Positions 31,773 to 39,150 of a stretch of DNA of 41,490 nucleotides are shown piece by piece. Source of the stretch: an uncultured Hungatella sp. (GTDB lineage Bacteria > Bacillota > Clostridia > Lachnospirales > Lachnospiraceae). Below the pieces are notes generated by a model that was not told the origin of the DNA, made no database searches, and worked only from the letters and a program-made list of their open reading frames with translations. Position numbers and translations under genes: made by a program. The stretch is from the NCBI GenBank assembly GCA_910588505.1, contig CAJUPQ010000027.1, positions 1 to 41,490 of the forward strand, read 5' to 3'. The number at the start of each line of letters is the position of its first letter. Positions within the stretch are counted from its first letter, which is position 1.

Positions 31773-33059
31773 TCACACCATCTCATCCACACACACAGCC
31801 CCATAAGGCCGGATGCTCATCTTATAAGCATTCCCCTTCCCCAGAGCCTTCTCAATATACTCCACATACTCATCCACCAGATCATTGGGCAGCATGGCCA
31901 TAATAACCCCCGCGAACCCGCCGCCGTGGATCCTGCAGGCCCCCCGCTTCTTATCCGCGATAAACAATTCCGTCAAAGCCAGAGCCACGCTGATGCCCTG
32001 CTCCTGGACACTGCTGTTGGTGTAGCAGTTCTGCAGCCACTTCCAGGAAGAATTGCCGGAAGCCGTGATCCCCGCCAGAAAATCATCAAACCGGTTCTCC
32101 TTCAGGGCAGCCACCTCCGCCTCAACCCTCTTATTCTCCTCAAAGAAGTGAAGCGCCCTCATAACGGACCGGTCCCCGGCAAACTGCCGTACCTTGGTCA
32201 GATCCCTGATCACGTCCTCCTCCTTCACCTGGGCGCAGACTTCCTTGCCGAAATACTCCGCCACCTTCTTCATCTCATTTGGCACGGAGGAGTAATCCGC
32301 GCTCAGATCCGCGTGGCCCTTCCCCGTGTTCACGATAATCAGACTGTGGTTCTGGGAACCGAAATCAAAGGGGATCTGCTCCACCTTGGGATTTGCCGGG
32401 TCAAAAAAGTCAATGGTGATCAAGCCGCCCACAGCGCAGGCCATCTGGTCCAAAAGCCCTGACGACTTGTTCCAGTAATGGTTCTCCGAATATTTCCCCA
32501 CATGGGCATAGGCCACCACGTCCATCTTTCCCTCATTAAAAAATACGTTGAGCATGGAACACAGAAGCATCTCAAACGCCGCTGAGGAGCTGACTCCCGC
32601 CGCGCTTATGACATTGCTGGTTATGTAAGCGTCAAACCCGCCTATCTTGTACCCCATCTCCACAAATCCCTTTAACAGCCCCTTCACCAGGTCAATGGTC
32701 CCCGCCATCTTGCTGCTGGGCGCCAGGTCCTTAAGGTCAATGGAAAACTTCTGGTCAAAGGTCTCACTGACAATGTTCACCTTGTCACTGTCATTCTTCG
32801 CCCCAATGCCCACACAGTCCAGGTTGATGCTTCCCGCCAGAACCTTGCCGTGGTTGTGGTCCGTGTGGTTTCCGCTTATCTCCGTCCGCCCCGGTGAGGT
32901 AAACATCTTCACGTCCTTATCCCCAAATTCCCTCTCAAACTTTTCCACCAGATCCTTATAGCGCTTCACATTGGTCTCCACATTGTCCCTGCCGTACAGT
33001 TTGGCCATAAGCTCACGGGCTTTCGCGGAATCAAGAATCCTCATCGCATCTGTTTTCAT
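31773..33059 (-). CDS. Galactokinase family (GHMP) sugar kinase
   Basis: A 428-residue GHMP-family kinase, most like galactokinase, which phosphorylates a sugar at C1. The N-terminal signature is FTSPGRTEISGNHTDHNHGK, equivalent to GR(V/I)NLIGEHTDYN. GHMP motif 2 is ISAAGVSSSAAFE and motif 3 is ACRIHGGGFAGVIMAM. The substitutions NLIGEHTD to EISGNHTD and LSSSAA to VSSSAA are typical of the divergent clostridial galactokinases. Whether it acts on galactose, N-acetylgalactosamine or another sugar is not clear. The ATG at 33059 follows AGAAAGGAAAAA. No leloir-pathway genes are nearby. Confidence 0.85.
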   Translation of the reverse strand: MKTDAMRILDSAKARELMAKLYGRDNVETNVKRYKDLVEKFEREFGDKDVKMFTSPGRTEISGNHTDHNHGKVLAGSINLDCVGIGAKNDSDKVNIVSETFDQKFSIDLKDLAPSSKMAGTIDLVKGLLKGFVEMGYKIGGFDAYITSNVISAAGVSSSAAFEMLLCSMLNVFFNEGKMDVVAYAHVGKYSENHYWNKSSGLLDQMACAVGGLITIDFFDPANPKVEQIPFDFGSQNHSLIIVNTGKGHADLSADYSSVPNEMKKVAEYFGKEVCAQVKEEDVIRDLTKVRQFAGDRSVMRALHFFEENKRVEAEVAALKENRFDDFLAGITASGNSSWKWLQNCYTNSSVQEQGISVALALTELFIADKKRGACRIHGGGFAGVIMAMLPNDLVDEYVEYIEKALGKGNAYKMSIRPYGAVCVDEMV

Positions 33060-33259
33060 GATATTTTTCCTTTCTGTGCTCATTTTTTACCTGCCTGCCC
33101 AAAAGACCGGTCAGGTTTTGCGGCGAAAACTATCTGCCGCCTCTATTGCTTTTAAGTATAACAGAATCCGGTCTCATAAGACATATATTTTTGTGTGATA
33201 ATCTTTATTTTTTTACCTTCCGCGCCGTCCCACAAGTACCCCCGCAGCATGCAAAGCCA

Positions 33260-34480
33260 TCACTCCCCCTGCTGTTCCAGCCTGGTAAATCCCCCGGAGG
33301 ACGTGCAGGGAATCATGGACACCTGTGTCCCCTCCTGTCCCCACTCCACCTTTAAAAGGGCCGTCTTTGGAATACTGCTTCCGAACACGAAATTCCCCAG
33401 GCTGTACACGATCATCTTTCCCTTGTACTCCTCTGTCTCCTGCAGCACATGAGGATGGCTTCCCACCACCAGGTCCGCCCCCGCGTCGATGTAGGCTTTC
33501 CCCATGGCCCGCTGATACTCCTTGGGCTCTGTCTCCCTCTCCACGCCCCAGTGTACGTACACCACCAGAAAGTCGCACTGCTGCCTGGCCTCCTCAACCG
33601 CCTTAAGGGGCAGCGTGGTATCATAGGTGGAAAATACCCCCGGATGGCCCTTTCCCGCCGCCCAGCCGGCATCCATATAGACCCTGGACATCCCCAGAAA
33701 TCCTATGATCTTCTGCCCGACGGTGATGGTCTTAAGGGCGCTGGCCCTCTCAAAATCCTCCCCGCCTCCCACATACAGGATCCCCGCCTCATCCAAAGCT
33801 TTACAGCTGTCCAAAAGCCCCTCCGTCCCGAAATCCAGAATATGGTTGTTGGCAAGGGTCACAATATCCACCCCCATCTCCTGGAGAATGTGCATCCTGC
33901 TCTCCGGCACGCGAAAGGTAAACTGCTTGTCAGCCGCCGCAGTCCCCCTCCGGGTAAAAGGAAACTCCTGGTTCACCATAAAGATATCCGCCTTCTCAAT
34001 CTCCTCCCGGATCCCCTCATCCAGAACGCCGTGGATTCCCTCCGCTTTGTCGTATGCATTAAGCACATGGTCGGAAAAATACACGTCCCCTCCAAACAGC
34101 ATCACAATCTCGGAGGATGAGGCTCCCTTCTGTCCCCCGCTGTCTGCATCTGCGGCTATATTATCGGAACCATCCTGGCCGCTCTTTGCCGCACCCTCTT
34201 CCTCTCCCTGACCTTCCTCCTGCCCTCCAAGGACGATCCTTGCCGCTGCCTGGTCTTTGCCCTGAATGTCCGCGCTCCGTTCCATATTCTCCGACTGCCA
34301 GCCATCATTCCCGCGGCCGTCGCCTCCATTCCTGCCCTCCCCTGCCATTGCTCCGGCCTCAATATACTCCCGCCCGTCCCTGGCTCCCCCGCCTTTCCAG
34401 AGCAGCCCTGCGGTTATGACCAGCAGCGCCGCCATCCCCATGGCAGCTGCTAAGATAACTTTGTTCCCTCTTTCCCCCAT
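33260..34480 (-). CDS. CapA family protein (metallophosphatase fold, poly-gamma-glutamate-type)
   Basis: A 406-residue membrane-anchored protein. One N-terminal helix (residues 8-28) is followed by a low-complexity Gly/Glu/Asp-rich linker to about 125, then a CapA/PGA_cap domain. Its motifs are VMLFGGDVYFSDHVLNAY (GD), VNQEFPF, VTLANNHILDFGTEGL (NNH), YVHWGVERETEP (HWG) and GADLVVGSHPHVLQ (GSHPH). These are the metallophosphoesterase-like ligands of the family. The start at 34480 follows AGGAGGGCTATC. The domain occurs in many proteins without poly-glutamate synthesis, and no other cap genes are near, so the role is open. Confidence 0.9.
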   Translation of the reverse strand: MGERGNKVILAAAMGMAALLVITAGLLWKGGGARDGREYIEAGAMAGEGRNGGDGRGNDGWQSENMERSADIQGKDQAAARIVLGGQEEGQGEEEGAAKSGQDGSDNIAADADSGGQKGASSSEIVMLFGGDVYFSDHVLNAYDKAEGIHGVLDEGIREEIEKADIFMVNQEFPFTRRGTAAADKQFTFRVPESRMHILQEMGVDIVTLANNHILDFGTEGLLDSCKALDEAGILYVGGGEDFERASALKTITVGQKIIGFLGMSRVYMDAGWAAGKGHPGVFSTYDTTLPLKAVEEARQQCDFLVVYVHWGVERETEPKEYQRAMGKAYIDAGADLVVGSHPHVLQETEEYKGKMIVYSLGNFVFGSSIPKTALLKVEWGQEGTQVSMIPCTSSGGFTRLEQQGE

Positions 34481-34510
34481 GATAGCCCTCCTGTCTCCAC
34501 CCTTAGGGAT

Positions 34511-34566
34511 TGTCACAAAATAATTTGGGCTTTAGACCAGCATAGCGCATAAATTATTTTGTGACA
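34511..34566. repeat. Perfect 16-bp inverted repeat with 24-base loop
   Basis: TGTCACAAAATAATTT (34511-34526) and AAATTATTTTGTGACA (34551-34566) are perfect inverted copies. The central 24 bases can form a short GCT/AGC hairpin. The stem is AT-rich and lacks a T-run, so it is not a normal terminator. It lies upstream of the CapA-like gene. The form suits a small repeated intergenic element or a regulator's dyad. Confidence 0.7.
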
Positions 34567-34740
34567 GTTCCTTTACCTTCCCCGCGCCGTTTTATCTGGC
34601 ACAGGCTTTCATTTATCATACTATGGACAGCCGCCCTCTGTCCATATCATCTTTTGTCGGTTTTAGAATGGGGAAAATAAGATACAACAAAACCCGAAAA
34701 GGGTTGGACAACTATGTACAGAGTTTAGACAATCCTTCAT

Positions 34741-34796
34741 AAGATTAAGGCGGCAAAGAACAACTCCTGTCCAGAACTTTTCTGCCGCCTTATCTT
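34741..34796. repeat. Second long inverted repeat in the capA-degV gap
   Basis: AAGATTAAGGCGGCA (34741-34755) pairs with TGCCGCCTTATCTT (34783-34796), with one bulge. On the minus strand it lies 63 bases after the degV stop and could be a processed 3' end, but no T-run follows. A GCTTC/GAAGC hairpin with inner GCCC/GGGC occupies 34825-34855. Between 34567 and 34740 I see nothing further. Confidence 0.5.
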
Positions 34797-34858
34797 TAAG
34801 ATCCCACTTCGCCATAGCCAATGCTTCGCCCTGGCCCGGGCGAGCCGAAGCAAAGAAC

Positions 34859-35695
34859 TTAACAAGCCAATACCACGCCTCCGTCGCTGGCGTACACCGT
34901 AGCCACGCCTGCGGTCTCCGTGATCACCACATCCTTAAAAGGAATCCTCTTCAGCAGTTCCTCCTTCACAAATTCCGCCCGCTCCCGGTTATTGCAGTGA
35001 GCCACCACCGCAATCTTTCCCTCCGGCTCCTTGATGTTCTTCTGAGCATAATCGCACATTTTGGCCAATGCCTTATTGATCCCTCTGGCCTGATCCTCCT
35101 TGATGATAACGCCATCAACAGCGCCCATCACCGGCTTAATGTTCAGCGCCGTGGCAAAAAACGCCTGCAGCCCTGTCAGCCGCCCATTCTTGCGCAGCAC
35201 ATCCAGAGACTCCAGAACAAAATACGTCTTCATCTCCTTTTTAAAAGCTTCCGCCTTCTCACACACCTGTTCAAAATCCATACCGCTCTCACAAAGCCCC
35301 TTGATATACAGCCCAATGTTCAGCTCCCCCGCCGAGGCTGACCAGGAATCAATGACCTTGATATTCTTAGCCCCATGCTCCTCCTCATAAAGTTCCTTCC
35401 CCAGCACCGCGCTGTTGTATGTGCCGCTTAGATGGCTGGACAAGGTGATGACGTACACATCCTCCTCCTGACACTCGTAGGCCTCCTTGAACATCTCCGG
35501 GGAAGGGCAGGCTGTCTTGGGACAGTTGGGGCTGGCCTTCACCAACTCCAGAAAACGTTTTTGGTCAAAAGTCTCATCATCTATCACCTGGGTATCATCC
35601 ACCTGCAAAGTCAGAGGAATCATCTGAAAGCGGGGATCCTTTTTCATCTCATCTGTCAAGTCAAGGCAGCTGTCGCCAATAATTTTATAGCTCAT
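34859..35695 (-). CDS. DegV family fatty-acid-binding protein
   Basis: A 278-residue cytoplasmic DegV protein. In Gram-positive bacteria such proteins (FakB) hold a fatty acid for phosphorylation by FakA. N-terminal IIGDSCLDLTDEM carries the conserved DS(x)xDL motif. PKTACPSPEMF, VITLSSHLSGTYNSA, KVIDSWSASAGELNIG and VLESLDVLRKNGRL are further family motifs; the last corresponds to the LxYLxKGGRI segment. The start at 35695 follows AGGAGGGACG. No FakA-like gene is in the window. A promoter (TTGTAA and TATAAT, 16 bases apart) is at 35774-35747. Confidence 0.93.
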   Translation of the reverse strand: MSYKIIGDSCLDLTDEMKKDPRFQMIPLTLQVDDTQVIDDETFDQKRFLELVKASPNCPKTACPSPEMFKEAYECQEEDVYVITLSSHLSGTYNSAVLGKELYEEEHGAKNIKVIDSWSASAGELNIGLYIKGLCESGMDFEQVCEKAEAFKKEMKTYFVLESLDVLRKNGRLTGLQAFFATALNIKPVMGAVDGVIIKEDQARGINKALAKMCDYAQKNIKEPEGKIAVVAHCNNRERAEFVKEELLKRIPFKDVVITETAGVATVYASDGGVVLAC

Positions 35696-35746
35696 ATCGT
35701 CCCTCCTGAAAACCTTTACTATATAACATAGTTTTGATTACTACAT

Positions 35747-35774
35747 ATTATAGCACACTTTTGGCAAATTACAA
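35747..35774 (-). promoter_or_regulatory. degV-family gene promoter
   Basis: On the minus strand TTGTAA (35774-35769) and TATAAT (35752-35747) are 16 bases apart, about 52 bases upstream of the gene. Confidence 0.6.
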
Positions 35775-35788
35775 TAAAAAAGAATTTC

Positions 35789-35817
35789 TTGACAAAAAAA
35801 CCAAATAATCATATAAT
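35789..35817 (+). promoter_or_regulatory. Consensus promoter of the M56-BlaI unit
   Basis: TTGACA (35789-35794) and TATAAT (35812-35817), exactly 17 bases apart. It starts the AT-rich plus-strand unit. An operator-like dyad covers the start site. Confidence 0.82.
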
Positions 35818-35818
35818 T

Positions 35819-35843
35819 ACTATAATTTCGAAAAATTTTTAGT
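35819..35843. promoter_or_regulatory. Candidate BlaI-type operator
   Basis: The 25-base segment begins ACTATAA and ends TTTTAGT. Eight of twelve symmetric positions pair, including the outer ACTA/TAGT. It lies two bases after the -10 box, over the start of transcription, where BlaI/MecI repressors normally bind. That the BlaI-like protein two genes later binds here is inference. Confidence 0.5.
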
Positions 35844-35882
35844 AGTCCGCTTGAATTCACAGCAGATAAGGAGGTACAGCGT

Positions 35883-37226
35883 ATACTGCATAATCTCTTA
35901 ATTGTTATGTCCTTGTCAGGAAGTATGGTCATATCTCTCTACTTGTCTGTTTATTTCCTGGCAAAACAGCATTTTTCCCTAATTTGGAGATACTGTGTAT
36001 TAAAAATTGCCCTAATTTTTTTCCTTATTCCCTTTGGACAATGTAAATACTTTATAATAAGCAAAGCATATGCGCTTTTCCCACACCTAATAGAGAAGAT
36101 CCATTCCACCCCTATGAGACCAAAAGGTCTCAAAACACGGTATCTTATTGTTACTACTATGGAAGGAATACAATTCTCCCCAAGTCTAAAACAGCTATCG
36201 TTATTACTGCTCATTATGAGTATCTTGTCCTTTAGCATGATAGTTCACCAGCTGATCCATTATTGGAAACAAGTACGTATATGTTTGAACCACTCCGCAC
36301 AAGTTCCTCCTTCAAAATATCTGGATACCTTCAAAGAACTGAAACATCATCTTGGGATAAGAAGAAAAGTTTCGTTATACCATTCCCAATTTTGTAAATC
36401 ACCTATGACAACCGGGATATTTTCTCCAATGATTTTTCTACCCTTTGAAGATAAAGGAACACTAACAGACAGTTCCTGCCAGTATATCCTAAAGCATGAG
36501 CTTTACCATATAAAACATAATGACTTTCTGATCAGATTTATCGGACTGATCGTCATAGCAGTCCATTGGTTTAATCCGTTCTCCTACATACTATATTATG
36601 AACTATCCATCACTCTTGAAATGCTCTGCGATGAATCTGTCTTAAAAGGGTGTACTGAAAACCAACGCAAAGAGTATGGAACCTTGCTTGTCAATCTTGC
36701 AACAAACAATAACACAAAAGAGAAAGACCATTTTTTTGTCGGATTATCAAACCAAAAGAATATCATAGAAATCAGAAGGAGGATTCTAGAAATGAAATCA
36801 AACAGAAAACAGCGGTTCCTTTTATCAATAGCGACCTTAGGGCTTATCGTTACAGCAGGCGGCACAACCGCTTTTGCCTACATCCCTCCTAACACGATCA
36901 CATCGAATGAAGGGCGGACCGATACCTTTGACTACACTTATGTGACGGATGAGGAAAAAATAGAAGAAGTTAGCTTATATATGCCCTATGATCACTTTTT
37001 TATTGATGCAGACGGAACCATGACCGAGTTATCTGATGATACTGCCACGGAAAAGATCGGATGCAGTCATAACTACATTGCTTCCGGAACTATAAGAAAA
37101 CACACCAAAAACAGTGATGGAAGCTGCACTGTAAAAGAATATGAAGCAGAAAGCTGTTCTATATGTGGCGACATAAAGGCTGGACAGCTTATATGTACTT
37201 ATATCTATCCTAAATGCCCTCATTAA
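35883..37226 (+). CDS. M56 family (BlaR1/MecR1-like) membrane metallopeptidase sensor
   Basis: A BlaR1-type M56 peptidase. Counting from the ATG at 35907, helices lie near residues 5-20, 28-48, 96-118 and 208-230, the zinc motif HELYH is at 197-201, and the third ligand lies in LEMLCDE. After a last helix near residue 305 comes an extracellular part of about 120 residues. It carries cysteines (CSHNY, CSICGD, CTYIYPKC) instead of a penicillin-binding domain. No ribosome binding site serves the ATG at 35907. AAGGAGG stands eight bases before an ATA (35883) and eleven before a CTG (35886), both in frame. The extended N-terminus (LHNLLIVMSLSGSM) matches the family better, so I start at 35883. Confidence 0.85.
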   Translation: MLHNLLIVMSLSGSMVISLYLSVYFLAKQHFSLIWRYCVLKIALIFFLIPFGQCKYFIISKAYALFPHLIEKIHSTPMRPKGLKTRYLIVTTMEGIQFSPSLKQLSLLLLIMSILSFSMIVHQLIHYWKQVRICLNHSAQVPPSKYLDTFKELKHHLGIRRKVSLYHSQFCKSPMTTGIFSPMIFLPFEDKGTLTDSSCQYILKHELYHIKHNDFLIRFIGLIVIAVHWFNPFSYILYYELSITLEMLCDESVLKGCTENQRKEYGTLLVNLATNNNTKEKDHFFVGLSNQKNIIEIRRRILEMKSNRKQRFLLSIATLGLIVTAGGTTAFAYIPPNTITSNEGRTDTFDYTYVTDEEKIEEVSLYMPYDHFFIDADGTMTELSDDTATEKIGCSHNYIASGTIRKHTKNSDGSCTVKEYEAESCSICGDIKAGQLICTYIYPKCPH

Positions 37227-37248
37227 ACAAGTAGGAGGAAATTCCACC

Positions 37249-37617
37249 ATGAAGAAAAATTATGGGTTAACTAACACGGAAATGCAGATCATGGAATTAT
37301 TGTGGCAGGTTGACGGCCCTGTGACATTCCGCGAAATTATGGATACTTCATCAAACGAATGGGGAAAAAACTGGAAAGTGCAGACCTTAAGCACCTATCT
37401 GATAACCCTCCAAAAAATGGGCCTGGTAGAATCGGAACGCAGCGGATGTTCCAACGCCTACCGAGCTGTATGCACCAAAGAAGAACACATTCACAACTGG
37501 ACCAAAAAATTAGTTGAGACTTGTTTTGATAATTCTTTCAGCCGATTCGCTCTGGCTTTTGTTGGTAAAGGTAAATTGTCAAAAGAGGATGCGGAGGAGT
37601 TAAAAAAATTGTTATAA
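37249..37617 (+). CDS. BlaI/MecI/CopY family transcriptional repressor
   Basis: A 122-residue winged-helix repressor. The N-terminus LTNTEMQIMELLWQVDGPVT and WKVQTLSTYLITLQKMGLVE (recognition helix and wing) are family-typical, followed by the short C-terminal dimerisation part. In this family an M56 peptidase partner cleaves the repressor on signal. The start at 37249 has AGGAGG with nine bases' spacing, 22 bases after the M56 gene. The order peptidase-then-repressor is the reverse of most blaI-blaR1 pairs. Confidence 0.93.
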   Translation: MKKNYGLTNTEMQIMELLWQVDGPVTFREIMDTSSNEWGKNWKVQTLSTYLITLQKMGLVESERSGCSNAYRAVCTKEEHIHNWTKKLVETCFDNSFSRFALAFVGKGKLSKEDAEELKKLL

Positions 37618-37746
37618 TTAAACTGTAACACTTTTTGTTAAGTACGCTAATCCTCAAAAGGTCAAAGAAATCAAGAAATTCCAAAAAATTGTAGTATACC
37701 TAATTTGAAATTGTTACGGATTAAACGACTAGGGGGTGATACCAAT

Positions 37747-37827
37747 GTGGATATAATATCGTATCTAGCATATAAAAAATTCGGTAAAGTCAATAGTGTG
37801 TTTTCAAAAAATATCTTTCCAAATTAA
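37747..37827 (+). CDS. Possible 26-residue small protein
   Basis: A GTG at 37747 follows AGGGGGTGATACC and opens a 26-codon frame, DIISYLAYKKFGKVNSVF in its middle. The N-terminus looks like the xDIISYLxxKK start seen in some phage structural proteins. It could be a small peptide gene or the stub of a decayed gene. The rest of the 37618-37882 gap is AT-rich with no other clear feature. Confidence 0.3.
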   Translation: MDIISYLAYKKFGKVNSVFSKNIFPN

Positions 37828-37882
37828 GGAAATATTATGTTTAGAAACTATTGAAAATTAACACAATCAAAGGAGAATATTA

Positions 37883-38416
37883 ATGAAATACATCTTTAAA
37901 AAAATATATTGTGCAACCATAGTATTTGTAATCTCTTTATTAACAGTATTCAATTGCTATGCACATGAAAATACAGCAAATACCGAATATAATAGTGAAA
38001 TAGTAGTTGAAGTAGATACATATGAAGATTTCCTAAACTATGTCAAAAACCCTCTATTCAAATATACCTTTGTTATAAAAAAACCTCCAATAATTCAACC
38101 GAGGAATTCTTTTTGCTATTATTGCGGAAAACAAACGTTGACGATGAATAATTATCGTACATTTGAGTTAAATCGAAAGGCAAAAGGATGTCCATATAAT
38201 CCAGATGTAATTGATCATTTTACTACCTGGGGAAATACATATGATCTAAGCTGTGGTTCTTGTGGATATCGCGAAACAATTGATAAAGGTGAAAGCTATA
38301 CTGCATACTGTCTTAATTCTGAAGGGCTAGATTTTATGAGAACTTTTGAGGTTCGAAGAAATTGGACTTTAGCGGGAGGATATGAAATCCATCAATGCTG
38401 GTCAACCTGGAACTAA
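37883..38416 (+). CDS. Secreted cysteine-containing protein of unknown function
   Basis: A 177-residue protein with a signal peptide (MKYIFKKIYCATIVFVISLL, cleavage probably after NCYA). The mature part has two CxxC pairs, SFCYYCGKQ and LSCGSCGYRE, which could bind zinc or form disulfides, plus isolated cysteines and the end HQCWSTWN. I do not recognise the family. The cysteine pattern and its place suggest a relation to the cysteine-bearing extracellular end of the M56 sensor. The ATG at 37883 follows AAAGGAG. The next gene starts three bases after its stop, so they are co-transcribed. Confidence 0.8.
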   Translation: MKYIFKKIYCATIVFVISLLTVFNCYAHENTANTEYNSEIVVEVDTYEDFLNYVKNPLFKYTFVIKKPPIIQPRNSFCYYCGKQTLTMNNYRTFELNRKAKGCPYNPDVIDHFTTWGNTYDLSCGSCGYRETIDKGESYTAYCLNSEGLDFMRTFEVRRNWTLAGGYEIHQCWSTWN

Positions 38417-38419
38417 ACA

Positions 38420-39022
38420 ATGCGAATTAAAATTACAACAAAAAACATAATTATTGTCATAATAACGTTATGTATAGGTGTCATCATTCTATGCAGTTAT
38501 AAATATTATAGCATACCTATGCTTCCGTTTCCTCTTCAAAAAAATGCATTGGAAAATGCTCTGTCAGCAAGCGGATTAGACTGGGTTGTCGCAAAAGAGG
38601 AAATCCTAAAAGACGGGCATGTTTTATTTTGGCTTGACAATACACAGGGACAACCATCTGCAATAGTTTCAAGTTTGGAAAGTAAAGACAAAAGAATACT
38701 GCAAATAAACTTTCTTAGTTCAAAAGATCCAAAGTCTAACATTCCTCAAGAAGATTGGAAGAAAGCAATCCAGTTGGCAACCATTTTGTATGGCGGATTT
38801 AAAAACTCAAGCGAAGTCTATGATAACTTTCGACAAACCTATAATGAAAAGGCGGTTATTGATGATGTTCCTGGTTCTCTCTCCGAATTTCGGGAAAGAA
38901 TCCGATGGGAAAACGAACTAAATGATATTAAATGTTTTTTAGGATTTGGTGTACGCAAAAAAGGCGCAGGATTGGCAGAAGCAGAATTCGTATCTATTAT
39001 TTTTTCTAAAACAAAGGACTAA
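38420..39022 (+). CDS. Membrane-anchored protein of unknown function
   Basis: A 200-residue protein with one N-terminal membrane helix (residues 9-27, IIIVIITLCIGVIILCSYKY) and an extracellular domain of about 165 residues. The pattern of the first half (KNALENALSASGLDWVVAKE, then VSSLESKDKRILQINFLSS) resembles small clostridial lipoprotein-like anchored proteins, but no family is certain. No strong ribosome binding site precedes the ATG at 38420, so it is likely coupled to the gene before it. A good terminator follows 29 bases after the stop. Confidence 0.75.
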   Translation: MRIKITTKNIIIVIITLCIGVIILCSYKYYSIPMLPFPLQKNALENALSASGLDWVVAKEEILKDGHVLFWLDNTQGQPSAIVSSLESKDKRILQINFLSSKDPKSNIPQEDWKKAIQLATILYGGFKNSSEVYDNFRQTYNEKAVIDDVPGSLSEFRERIRWENELNDIKCFLGFGVRKKGAGLAEAEFVSIIFSKTKD

Positions 39023-39051
39023 ACATTTTAATAAATGGAATATTGGCTAAA

Positions 39052-39085
39052 AGTACCCCGAAGTTTTTTCGGGGTACTCATTTTT
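39052..39085 (+). terminator. Terminator of the AT-rich M56-BlaI unit
   Basis: AGTACCCCGAA (39052-39062) pairs perfectly with TTCGGGGTACT (39068-39078), followed by CATTTTT. It ends the plus-strand unit before convergent ftsH. Confidence 0.9.
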
Positions 39086-39150
39086 ACTGCCTAATTCACA
39101 GACCCAAATGCAAGCCTAAATCCCTGTCAGGCCTGCACGGCCCGCTCACA

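Noticed and set aside
33213..34523. Several overlapping frames on both strands across the CapA-like gene
   Set aside because: High-GC shadow frames; only the minus-strand frame carries the CapA motifs and a binding site.
34511..34566. Insertion sequence end or full MITE
   Set aside because: No transposase, no clear target duplication and only 56 bases; listed as an inverted repeat of unknown kind.
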